Shown here one piece after another: positions 1-6,556 of a DNA stretch of 6,565 nucleotides. The notes beneath the pieces were generated by a model. That model saw only the letters and a list, made by a program, of their open reading frames with translations, had not been told where the DNA came from and made no database searches. Numbering within the stretch: position 1 is the stretch's first letter; each line of letters begins with the position of its first letter. The translations under genes were made by a program, and so were the position numbers. The stretch spans positions 1-6,565 of the forward strand of contig CAAFMM010000327.1 in assembly GCA_900764025.1 (NCBI GenBank), in the 5' to 3' direction. Source of the DNA: an uncultured Collinsella sp. (GTDB lineage: Bacteria > Actinomycetota > Coriobacteriia > Coriobacteriales > Coriobacteriaceae).

Positions 1-650
1 AGGTGGACCCGACACTCGACGAGATGATTCAGCTCGCAGCGACGTATCAGCACTTTGTGACCGATGGGAAACGCGTCGCGCTGCTCATGGCGGGACTTCC
101 CAACAACGTCTCGACGTTGCTGAACCACAAGACGGTCTCGTTCCTTCGCCGCGCCCAACAATATCATCTGGGTCGCATTGCCGACTATGACGTACGCGAG
201 GCCTTAATTCGCACGATCCAGGAAAACGATCGCCTGGCAGATGCTGAAGGAATCGATAGAGCCGTTCGCTCGATCTCTGGTTTTCCCTTCCTATTGCAAC
301 TCGTAGGCTACCGTGCCTGGGATCTCACAAGCGATTCGAAGGAAATCTCGTCACGCGACTTTGACCTGGGAATCAAAATCGCGCGCGACGAGATGGACGA
401 CCGAATCCTCGCGGCAACCTATCGGGAACTCACTGCAGAGGACAAGCGATTCCTCATCGCCATGCTTGACGATGAGGAAGAATCCACCACCGCTGACCTT
501 GTCGAGCGCCTTAAGCGTTCGCCGCAGCAGGTCTCCCGCTACCGACGCCGCATGATAGATGCCGGCATCATCGGGGAACGAGGACGAGGGCTCGTCGCAT
601 TTGAATTACCATTCTTCCGCGACTATCTCGCGGCTCAATGCGTGAAATAG
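1..650 (+). CDS. AAA+ ATPase with C-terminal winged helix, partial (N-terminus outside the window)
   Basis: About 215 C-terminal residues of an ATP-binding protein, ending at TAG 648-650. The GTG at position 3 is probably an internal Val codon: the two preceding bases (AG) fit the end of a GAG, giving Glu-Val-Asp-Pro, which aligns with the Walker B Asp-Glu of the complete paralogue at 3197-4315. By that alignment about 140 residues (P-loop and Walker B) lie upstream of the window. Shared landmarks are AGLP (residues 30-33, sensor 1 region), the identical FLRRAQQ (47-53, a candidate arginine-finger segment), QLVGY (99-103) and a helix-turn-helix-like tail (about 144-205, with SPQQVSRYRRRM at 173-184). 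Such Orc1/Cdc6-like AAA+ proteins are usually annotated only as 'ATP-binding protein', and the target is unknown. A hand count of 241-300 gives about 48% GC, lower than the 67% of a uvrA2 stretch (2281-2340), which may indicate separate acquisition. The gene converges on uvrA2. Confidence 0.85.
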   Translation, partial: VDPTLDEMIQLAATYQHFVTDGKRVALLMAGLPNNVSTLLNHKTVSFLRRAQQYHLGRIADYDVREALIRTIQENDRLADAEGIDRAVRSISGFPFLLQLVGYRAWDLTSDSKEISSRDFDLGIKIARDEMDDRILAATYRELTAEDKRFLIAMLDDEEESTTADLVERLKRSPQQVSRYRRRMIDAGIIGERGRGLVAFELPFFRDYLAAQCVK

Positions 651-654
651 GCAT

Positions 655-689
655 CAATGAGGCAAAGGGGCTGTCCCTTTGCCTCATTG
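655..689. terminator. Perfect 15-bp hairpin between convergent genes
   Basis: Bases 655-669 are exactly complementary to 675-689, with a 5-nt loop (GCTGT). The hairpin starts 4 nt after the stop of the plus-strand ATPase gene and ends 1 nt before the stop codon of the minus-strand uvrA2 gene, the expected site of a shared bidirectional terminator. Neither strand has a clean T-tract after the stem (plus side TCTATAGG; minus side ATGCCTATTT). It may therefore work as a weak intrinsic terminator, as a barrier to antisense read-through, or as a 3'-end stabiliser. Confidence 0.7.
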
Positions 690-690
690 T

Positions 691-3171
691 CTATAGGTAG
701 CGGCCGGTGATGCTCTTGGAGCAGGCCGCGATGTCGCGCGGCGTGCCGGCGCAGACGATTTGCCCGCCGGCGTCGCCACCGCCTGGGCCCATGTCGATCA
801 CGTAATCGGCGTTACGGATAAGGTCGAGGTCGTGCTCGATCACGATAACCGTGGCGCCCTTGGCAACGAGGCCGTCGAACACGTTCAACAGCACCTGAAC
901 ATCGAGCGGATGCAGGCCGATCGTGGGCTCGTCGAACACGAATACGGCGTCATCCTGCACGCGGCCCATCTCGCTCGCAAGCTTAAGACGCTGAGCCTCG
1001 CCGCCCGAGAGCGCCGGTGTTGGCTCGCCAAGTGTGAGATAACCCAAGCCCAGGTCGTGCAAGGTCTGCAAGCGCGTCTGAACCTTCTTGAGTCCCACCG
1101 TGGCGTCGAGCGCCTCATCCACACTCATGTCCATGAGCTGCGGCAGCGTAAGCAGACTCCCGTCCTTGCCCTCGCGATGGATATGCGAGGCGGCCTCGGC
1201 GTAGCGCGAACCACGGCATGCCGGGCAGACGATCTCGACGTCGGGCAAAAACTGCACATCGAGCGAAATCGAGCCCGTTCCATCGCACGTAGGGCAGCGC
1301 AAGGCGCCGGTGTTGTAGCTAAAGGCGCCCGCCTTGTAGCCGGCTGCCTTGGCTTCGGGCGTACGGGCGAAGGCGCGACGCAGCTCATCATGGATGTCGG
1401 CATAGGTCGCTACCGTCGAGCGCACGTTGGCGCCGATGGGTGTGGCGTCAATCAGGTTGGCGCGTGTGATACCCCCGGCGTCGACCCAGCGCACATGGCT
1501 TGGCAGGCGCTCGCCAGCTGCCTGCGCCTTAAGCGCCGGGATGAGCGTCTCGAGTACCAACGTCGTCTTACCCGAACCCGAAACGCCCGTCACCGCAACG
1601 AGACGGCCGCGCGGGATATCGACTTCGAGTGGCTTGACGGTATGGATGGCATCGGTTGCCATGCGGATATGTCCCTGGTCGAACATTTCGTCGTCAGTCA
1701 CCTGCGGACGCAAGCGCTTGGACTCTGCGCGCAAAAACGGGGCGATGCGGCTGCCCCGCGATTGCTCGACCTCGTCTACCGTACCGGCAGCGATCACGTT
1801 ACCGCCGCCTGCTCCGGCAACGGGGCCCATCTCGACCAGATAGTCGGCTTCCGCCAGTACGCGCGTATCGTGGTCGACAACAACCACGGTGTTGCCGTCA
1901 TCCACCAGATCGCGCATCACGCCTACCAAACCGTCGACATTGGCAGGATGCAAGCCGATCGAGGGCTCATCTAACACATAAAGCACGCCCGTCGATCGGT
2001 TGCGCACCACGCGGGCGAGCTGAACGCGCTGACGCTCGCCCGTGGAAAGCGTGGCACCAGCGCGATCGAGCGAAAGGTAATCGAGACCCAGATCGACCAG
2101 ACGACGGGCCGCGCCCAAAAATGAATCGCAGATATCCGCTGCCATGGGCTGCATCTCGGCCGGCAAGGACGTAGGCACCCCGCGCACCCACTCAATCGCC
2201 TCACCCAGCGTCATGGCCGCGGCCTGCGCCAGATTGATACCGCGCACTTGGGGCTGGCGCGCAGCCTCGGAAAGACGCGTGCCACCACAGTCGCGGCATG
2301 GCCCCTCGCGCAAAAAGCGCGCAACGCGTTTGAGCCCCTTATCGTCCTTAACCTTGGCGAGCGCATTCTCGACGGTATAGACGGCGTTGTAATAGGTAAA
2401 GTCGAGCGGCGTGGCGCCCTCGCCGTTTTTGGGAACGTAGAGAATGTGCTTCTTAACCGCCGGACCGTGGAACACGATATCGCGCTCTTGAGGCGTAAGC
2501 TGGTTAAACGGCACGTCGGTGCGTACGCCCATCTCGCCTGCCACCTGCTTCATCAGATCCCACATGAGCGTACCCCAGGGAAGCACTGCGCCCTCGTTGA
2601 TGGTCTTTGACTCGTCGGGCACCAGGCTCGCCTCGTCCACCTCACGCATGACACCGGTGCCGCCGCAGGTAGGGCACGCACCGCCGCTATTGAAAGCCAA
2701 GTCCTCGGCACTCGGCGCGTAGAACTCGCGGCCGCACGTCGGACACGTGAGCGACAGGCCCGCAGCTACGTTAAGGCTCGGTTCCACCCGCGCCCCGCAA
2801 TGCGGGCACACGTGATGGGCGCAGCGGCTAAAGAGCAGACGCAGGCTATTGTTGAGCTCGGTCATGGTGCCAAAAGTGGAACGCACGCCCGGCACGCTGG
2901 GACGCTGATGCAATGCGAGCGCCGCCGGTACGTGCAGCACCTCGTCCACCTGGGCGTGCTCGGCCTGCGTCAGACGACGGCGGGTATAGGTGCTGAGCGC
3001 CTCCAGGTAACGGCGCGAGCCCTCGGCATAAAGAACCCCCAGCGCCAGCGAACTCTTGCCCGAACCCGACACGCCGGCAATACCCACGAGCTTTCCCAGC
3101 GGGATATCAATATCGATGTCCTTAAGGTTATGGACACGCGCGCCACGCACCTCGATAGCCTGCGGGCTCAT
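691..3171 (-). CDS. UvrA-like ABC ATPase of the UvrA2 (class II) type
   Basis: An 826-residue tandem ABC ATPase of the UvrA family, cytosolic and DNA-binding. First half: Walker A GVSGSGKS (33-40), zinc module Cys143/146-Cys166/169, signature LSTGERQR (375-382), Walker B LDEP (400-403), His434. Second half: Walker A GVSGSGKT (529-536), canonical zinc finger Cys626/629-Cys649/652, signature LSGGEAQR (721-728), Walker B FDEP (746-749), His780. A further CPHC (122-125) and CRDC (292-295) probably form the third zinc site. Only about 17 residues separate CPHC from CPTC, where canonical UvrA carries the roughly 115-residue UvrB-binding domain. That matches the length deficit against the usual ~940. 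It is therefore unlikely to load UvrB in standard excision repair; known relatives are D. radiodurans UvrA2 and the drug-resistance protein DrrC. The start is chosen for the conserved N-terminus and an AAAGGTGA 11 nt upstream. Alternatives are ATG at 3204, overlapping the ATPase stop, and GTG at 3186. Confidence 0.9.
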   Translation of the reverse strand: MSPQAIEVRGARVHNLKDIDIDIPLGKLVGIAGVSGSGKSSLALGVLYAEGSRRYLEALSTYTRRRLTQAEHAQVDEVLHVPAALALHQRPSVPGVRSTFGTMTELNNSLRLLFSRCAHHVCPHCGARVEPSLNVAAGLSLTCPTCGREFYAPSAEDLAFNSGGACPTCGGTGVMREVDEASLVPDESKTINEGAVLPWGTLMWDLMKQVAGEMGVRTDVPFNQLTPQERDIVFHGPAVKKHILYVPKNGEGATPLDFTYYNAVYTVENALAKVKDDKGLKRVARFLREGPCRDCGGTRLSEAARQPQVRGINLAQAAAMTLGEAIEWVRGVPTSLPAEMQPMAADICDSFLGAARRLVDLGLDYLSLDRAGATLSTGERQRVQLARVVRNRSTGVLYVLDEPSIGLHPANVDGLVGVMRDLVDDGNTVVVVDHDTRVLAEADYLVEMGPVAGAGGGNVIAAGTVDEVEQSRGSRIAPFLRAESKRLRPQVTDDEMFDQGHIRMATDAIHTVKPLEVDIPRGRLVAVTGVSGSGKTTLVLETLIPALKAQAAGERLPSHVRWVDAGGITRANLIDATPIGANVRSTVATYADIHDELRRAFARTPEAKAAGYKAGAFSYNTGALRCPTCDGTGSISLDVQFLPDVEIVCPACRGSRYAEAASHIHREGKDGSLLTLPQLMDMSVDEALDATVGLKKVQTRLQTLHDLGLGYLTLGEPTPALSGGEAQRLKLASEMGRVQDDAVFVFDEPTIGLHPLDVQVLLNVFDGLVAKGATVIVIEHDLDLIRNADYVIDMGPGGGDAGGQIVCAGTPRDIAACSKSITGRYL

Positions 3172-3182
3172 CTTCTGTTCCG

Positions 3183-3190
3183 TCACCTTT
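3183..3190 (-). promoter_or_regulatory. Probable ribosome binding site of uvrA2
   Basis: The minus strand reads AAAGGTGA, 11 nt before the ATG at 3171. The spacing is a little long. It would not serve the in-frame ATG at 3204, which has no purine-rich site before it and overlaps the stop of the upstream ATPase gene. This favours 3171 but does not exclude coupled initiation at 3204 or a GTG at 3186. Confidence 0.5.
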
Positions 3191-3196
3191 ATCACC

Positions 3197-4315
3197 CTAC
3201 TCATGCCATAAAATGCGGTCGCGGATATACTCGCCCAGCATGGGCACGGCAAATCGGACGAGGCCGTATCCGGCAGCCTCGATGACGCGCTCGCGAATCA
3301 GGCTTGTACGATATTTACTCGCCCAGCTCTGGGTGCGATCGCAACGCTCAATGATATCCGCCATGCGCGTCGGTTTGCCCTCGTCAACCGCCATGGCCTC
3401 GATAAAGAGGCGCTGTGGACTGCGCAGCCCGTAATACAGGGGCGCGTCAACCGCTTCATAGAACTCGGAGACGGCATCGGCGTAGCCAGCCTCGACATCG
3501 CACACTTCAATGACCTGCGAGCTACGCCGGACAGCAGACCGCCACATGTAATAGCCCACCAGCTGGATCATATAAGGGTGACCCATACTCTTATGCGCCG
3601 CAAGGTCCGCCGTCTCCACATCGATGCAAAGACCGGCACTCTCGACCGTCTGGATATACGAATCGCGCACCTTGGGCAAAGATATCGCCCCCAGCGTACG
3701 CTGCTGGGCACGCCGCAAAAACGTCACGCTCGGCTCTTCGAGCAGATCGTCAACCATACTGGGTAAGCCGGCAAAAACAAGCGCAAGGCCGCGCTGGTCG
3801 CTATCGGACAAGCCCGTGGCATCCTGGTCTCCGAGCACCTGCTGATAGAGAACGGCAAGAGCCGCCAGTTCCTCGATAGATGCAGATTGCGCCTCGTCAA
3901 TCGCAAACAGTATGCCCTTGCCTGGACCGAGCTTCTTGAGGCGTTCGTTGACCAGCCCTCGCAACGTCTCGCCCTTTGCTCGCGCCGCCTCGACCGACAT
4001 CCGGCCAAACGACGGACCGAATTCCATTGACGTCACAACGGGCCTATTCGAGCGAAGCGCGTCGGCCAAGCGGTCGCATAAGCCAAGCGAAGCGGAATCG
4101 GAGACAACCGCCCATCCGCGCTCGCTGGCTAGACGTTGCAGCTCCCGCAGGAGAACCGTTTTGCCGCAGCCGCGGTTTCCCGTAATGAGCATGAGCCTAC
4201 CCGGCGCTCCGGCGCCGTTGTCGAGTCCTTCCTCAAAATCTTCGATGACCGACTCTCGACCGATGAGCATCGGAGGCCGCTTGCCTGCCGTTGGCTTAAA
4301 GGGATTTGGATTCAT
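3197..4315 (-). CDS. AAA+ (Orc1/Cdc6-like) ATPase with C-terminal winged helix
   Basis: A complete 372-residue ATP-binding protein. Visible motifs are a leader ending in LIGRES (17-22, typical of the AAA_16/ATPase_2 class), Walker A GNRGCGKT (46-53), Walker B ILFAIDE (135-141), AGLP after a hydrophobic strand (182-185, sensor 1 region), RR at 201-202 in FLRRAQQ as a candidate arginine finger, and GHPYMIQLVGYY (245-256, lid region). The tail (about 299-364) looks like a winged helix with a recognition-helix candidate near WASKYRTSLI (331-340). No signal peptide or membrane segment is seen. ATG 4315 follows a strong GAGGAGG at 5-nt spacing. The gene is a diverged paralogue of the partial gene at 1-650 and lies directly upstream of uvrA2 on the same strand, so co-transcription is likely. 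The family architecture suggests an ATP-driven switch acting on DNA. The specific function is unknown; transcription regulator, STAND-like sensor and replication-type loader are all possible. Confidence 0.88.
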   Translation of the reverse strand: MNPNPFKPTAGKRPPMLIGRESVIEDFEEGLDNGAGAPGRLMLITGNRGCGKTVLLRELQRLASERGWAVVSDSASLGLCDRLADALRSNRPVVTSMEFGPSFGRMSVEAARAKGETLRGLVNERLKKLGPGKGILFAIDEAQSASIEELAALAVLYQQVLGDQDATGLSDSDQRGLALVFAGLPSMVDDLLEEPSVTFLRRAQQRTLGAISLPKVRDSYIQTVESAGLCIDVETADLAAHKSMGHPYMIQLVGYYMWRSAVRRSSQVIEVCDVEAGYADAVSEFYEAVDAPLYYGLRSPQRLFIEAMAVDEGKPTRMADIIERCDRTQSWASKYRTSLIRERVIEAAGYGLVRFAVPMLGEYIRDRILWHE

Positions 4316-4320
4316 GTCGG

Positions 4321-4327
4321 CCTCCTC
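4321..4327 (-). promoter_or_regulatory. Ribosome binding site of the ATPase gene
   Basis: The minus strand reads GAGGAGG, then five bases, then the ATG at 4315. This near-perfect Shine-Dalgarno fixes the start and indicates that the gene is translated independently of the GTPase gene upstream. Confidence 0.8.
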
Positions 4328-4349
4328 GGATCGGTAAACCCTGGTAACA

Positions 4350-4379
4350 GTTATACCAACTTATACCGAGTTATACCAA
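4350..4379 (-). promoter_or_regulatory. Predicted promoter of the ATPase-uvrA2 operon
   Basis: On the minus strand a -35 of TTGGTA (4379-4374; 4 of 6 to TTGACA) and a -10 of TATAAC (4355-4350; 5 of 6 to TATAAT) are separated by 18 bases. Transcription would start near 4343, leaving a leader of roughly 28 nt that includes the GAGGAGG site. Both boxes are made of copies of the tandem repeat listed separately, so a protein bound to the repeats would compete with RNA polymerase. The promoter is read by eye from consensus and is not proven. Confidence 0.5.
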
Positions 4380-4380
4380 T
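4351..4380. repeat. Three tandem 10-bp TTATACC repeats
   Basis: The plus strand carries TTATACCAAC, TTATACCGAG and TTATACCAAT back to back with no spacer. The 7-bp core TTATACC is invariant and the last three bases vary (on the minus strand the core is GGTATAA). A 10-bp period puts all three cores on about the same helix face, as expected for a cooperatively bound operator or iteron-like site. The array lies 36-65 bases upstream of the ATPase start and coincides with its predicted promoter. The likeliest reader is an unidentified regulator or the ATPase's own winged helix, which is inference. Confidence 0.75.
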
Positions 4381-4408
4381 TTAATGCGGCAAAGAGTCTG
4401 ACCTTCTA

Positions 4409-6412
4409 TCACCTATGGCCGAAAAACTCGGCATCCGCCGCTCGCCAGGAGCGGAAGGTGGCGGGATCGACCTTTACGTGAGCTGCGGCGGGTACGTCGT
4501 ACCATTTGACCGTGTAGCCGGCGCCGTGAGAGCAAAAGACCGAGTCGGGCGTGTCGGGCAGATCGGCCTCGGGCTCATAGGCGGCCGCCTCGATGACGCG
4601 CTCGGCATCATGGCAAGCCGCATAGCCGGCGAACTCCAGGTACAGATGCCCGCGACCGCTCGTGTAGGCGGCTACCTCCAGTGCGTAATCCTGCACCTCA
4701 GATGCCGGTACGCGGCCCACAAGCTTCGCCCGGTCTCCCGCCATCGCCGGTGGCTCGTACTCGGCACCCATGCGCGTGGCATCCGAGAGCGCCCGGCCTA
4801 CGCACTCCCCCGGCACCTCGAGCTCAAAGCGATACCACGGCTCCAACAGCACCGCCGCGCCGGCCTCACGCGCCTGCATCAAACCCTGACGAATCGCGCG
4901 GTACGTGGCCTGGCGAAAATCGCCGCCCTCGGTGTGCTTGGCATGCGCACGGCCGCCCGTGAGTGTAATGCGCACATCGGTGATGGGCGAGCCGGTCAGC
5001 ACGCCCAGGTGATCGCGCTCCATAGCGTTGGTGAGTGCCAAACGCTGCCAGTTAAGATCGAGCTCGTCGGTCGAGATCACGGTGCCAAACTGCACGCCCG
5101 AACCCGCTGGCAACGGCTCCAAGCGCAGATGTACCTCGGCATAGTGGCGCAGTGGCTCAAAGTGGCCCACGCCCTCGACCGGCGGCGAAACAGTCTCCTT
5201 ATAGAGAATGCCGCCGGGCTCAAACTCAACCGAAAGGCCAAAGCGATCTGCCAGCACCCGCTGCACGACCTCGAGTTGCACGGCGCCCATCAACTGCAAA
5301 TGAATCTGCTCAAGATGCGTATTCCAGCTTACGCCGAGCATGGGATCTTCGTCCGCTAACTCAGTCAATGCTTTGAACACCGTATGGACATCATGTTCGC
5401 CCGGAAGCACCGTATAGGTGAGGACCGGCGCAATGACAGGCGCATCGCCCGCGGGCTCCGCGCCCAGGGCGTCCCCTGGGCGAACGTGCGCAAGACCCGT
5501 CACGGCACAAATACCGCCAGCAGCAACTTCTTGGACAAGCTCGTATTTCTCGCCGTTATAGATGCGCGCCTGGTCGATCTTCTGCTCCCAAGTGGAGGCG
5601 CCAGAGTATCCCTCGACAACTTGCTTTGCACGCAGTACACCGCCCGTCACCTTGACCCAGGCAAGACGCTCGCCACGGTCTCCACGACTCACACGGTAGA
5701 CACGCGCGGCGAACTCCTGGGGCCATGTTCGCTCGCGCATCAGCGCACATATGCCATCCAGCAGCTCGTCCACGCCTTGGTCCTTGAGCGCCGAGCCCGC
5801 AAAGCAGGGAAACAATTTGCGCTCGGCAACCATGCGCGACAGCGTTGCGACGGAAAGCTCACCCGCATCAAGAAACTCCTCGAGCGCCGCCTCGTCCAAT
5901 GCGGCAGCATCCTCCTGAACGGCGCCGCCCGCCAGCAGTTCGCTGGCGTCTAGGCAGCCCTCGGAAAGACGTTGCCCAAGCTGTGCCAGCAAAACATCGC
6001 GGCCGGGATTCTCCAAATCGATTTTGTTGATAAAGATGAACGTCGGAATGTCATAGCGCGCAAGCAGGCGCCACAGGGTTTCGGTGTGCCCCTGCACGCC
6101 GTCGTTGGCACCCACAACCAAAATCGCATAGTCGAGCGCGCGCAGCGTGCGCTCCGCCTCGGCCGAAAAATCGACGTGGCCGGGAGCGTCCACGAGCATA
6201 ACGTGGGTGTCGCCATGGTCGAGCACGGCCTGCGACGAGAAAATCGTGATGCCGCGCTCGCGCTCGATCGTGTTAGTGTCCAGATGCGAATCGCCATCGT
6301 CCACGCGGCCGCGCTTGCGAATGCGGCCCGCGCTGAACAGCATGGCCTCGGCCAACGTGGTCTTGCCGGCATCGACATGCGCCAAGATTCCAACGACCGC
6401 TTGCTTCGACAT
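4409..6412 (-). CDS. EF-G-like translational GTPase (TetM/TetW-related family)
   Basis: A 667-residue cytosolic protein related to EF-G and the ribosomal protection proteins. The G domain is intact: P-loop AHVDAGKTT (11-19), switch I RERGITI (51-57), DAPGH with the catalytic His (75-79), NKID (129-132) and GSA (206-208). A beta-barrel domain II (about 235-320), domain III (about 330-400), domain IV (about 400-525, with GGDFRQATY at 496-504) and domain V (about 525-620) follow, then a tail with VFCSHGAGYTVKW (625-637). TetM-class proteins bind the ribosome and eject tetracycline. Here the domain IV tip reads AHAKH (489-493) where TetM has YYSPV, and the tail also differs. It better resembles chromosomal 'translation factor GTPase' homologues of unknown role in Clostridia and Coriobacteria. 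ATG 6412 follows AGAGGAG and begins the conserved N-terminus; an extension to 6481 adds only non-conserved residues. The gene ends in tandem stops TGA-TAG, and no terminator is evident before the ATPase promoter. Confidence 0.88.
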   Translation of the reverse strand: MSKQAVVGILAHVDAGKTTLAEAMLFSAGRIRKRGRVDDGDSHLDTNTIERERGITIFSSQAVLDHGDTHVMLVDAPGHVDFSAEAERTLRALDYAILVVGANDGVQGHTETLWRLLARYDIPTFIFINKIDLENPGRDVLLAQLGQRLSEGCLDASELLAGGAVQEDAAALDEAALEEFLDAGELSVATLSRMVAERKLFPCFAGSALKDQGVDELLDGICALMRERTWPQEFAARVYRVSRGDRGERLAWVKVTGGVLRAKQVVEGYSGASTWEQKIDQARIYNGEKYELVQEVAAGGICAVTGLAHVRPGDALGAEPAGDAPVIAPVLTYTVLPGEHDVHTVFKALTELADEDPMLGVSWNTHLEQIHLQLMGAVQLEVVQRVLADRFGLSVEFEPGGILYKETVSPPVEGVGHFEPLRHYAEVHLRLEPLPAGSGVQFGTVISTDELDLNWQRLALTNAMERDHLGVLTGSPITDVRITLTGGRAHAKHTEGGDFRQATYRAIRQGLMQAREAGAAVLLEPWYRFELEVPGECVGRALSDATRMGAEYEPPAMAGDRAKLVGRVPASEVQDYALEVAAYTSGRGHLYLEFAGYAACHDAERVIEAAAYEPEADLPDTPDSVFCSHGAGYTVKWYDVPAAAHVKVDPATFRSWRAADAEFFGHR

Positions 6413-6416
6413 GGCT

Positions 6417-6423
6417 CTCCTCT
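6417..6423 (-). promoter_or_regulatory. Ribosome binding site of the GTPase gene
   Basis: The minus strand reads AGAGGAG, then AGCC, then the ATG at 6412. It supports 6412 over the in-frame ATG at 6481, which has no comparable site before it inside the window. Confidence 0.7.
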
Positions 6424-6472
6424 TATTACAAGCCCATCGCACGCGGCAACGGGCGTTCACGCTCCACACTGG

Positions 6473-6501
6473 ATGATACAATTTACGGGCCGGCGGGCGA
6501 A
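6473..6501 (-). promoter_or_regulatory. Weak candidate promoter of the GTPase gene
   Basis: The minus strand carries TATCAT (6478-6473) as a possible -10, 17 bases after TTCGCC (6501-6496), a poor -35 (3 of 6). A start near 6466 would leave a leader of about 54 nt before the ATG at 6412. Nothing else in 6413-6565 matches better on this strand, but the true promoter may lie beyond the window edge. Confidence 0.25.
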
Positions 6502-6527
6502 GCGGGCCCTATCCCCCGACCGAGCTC

Positions 6528-6556
6528 ATCGCCCCGCGTTGCCGCGCGGCGATTTT
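6528..6556 (+). terminator. Terminator-like hairpin with T-run, plus strand
   Basis: ATCGCC (6528-6533) pairs with GGCGAT (6548-6553). After one C-C mismatch, CGCG (6535-6538) pairs with CGCG (6543-6546) around a TTGC loop. The stem is followed by a T-run at 6553-6556. The GC-rich stem and T-run fit an intrinsic terminator on the plus strand, yet no plus-strand gene is seen before it. On the minus strand the hairpin would sit in the leader region or upstream of the GTPase promoter, without a T-run. Confidence 0.45.

Noticed and set aside
760..1974. 404-codon open frame on the plus strand
   Set aside because: It lies wholly antisense to uvrA2, whose motifs are intact. Long antisense frames are common opposite GC-rich genes, and its translation has no recognisable domain.
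3172..3252. Upstream extension of uvrA2 starting at ATG 3252
   Set aside because: The extension lies inside the ATPase gene, its residues are not UvrA-like, and the conserved N-terminus with a ribosome site begins at 3171.
4333..4358. Inverted repeat GGTAAC with TTATACC next to the tandem array
   Set aside because: The arms match only partly and have an inserted TA. The tandem direct repeat explains the region better.
4415..5359. 314-codon open frame on the plus strand
   Set aside because: It is antisense to the conserved C-terminal half of the GTPase and shows no family motifs, so I treat it as a shadow frame.
4409..6412. Calling the gene a tetracycline resistance determinant
   Set aside because: The family is related, but the domain IV tip and tail differ from TetM-class proteins and no mobile-element context is visible.
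6413..6481. Upstream extension of the GTPase starting at ATG 6481
   Set aside because: It adds 23 residues with no family match. The ATG at 6412 has AGAGGAG before it and begins the standard N-terminus.
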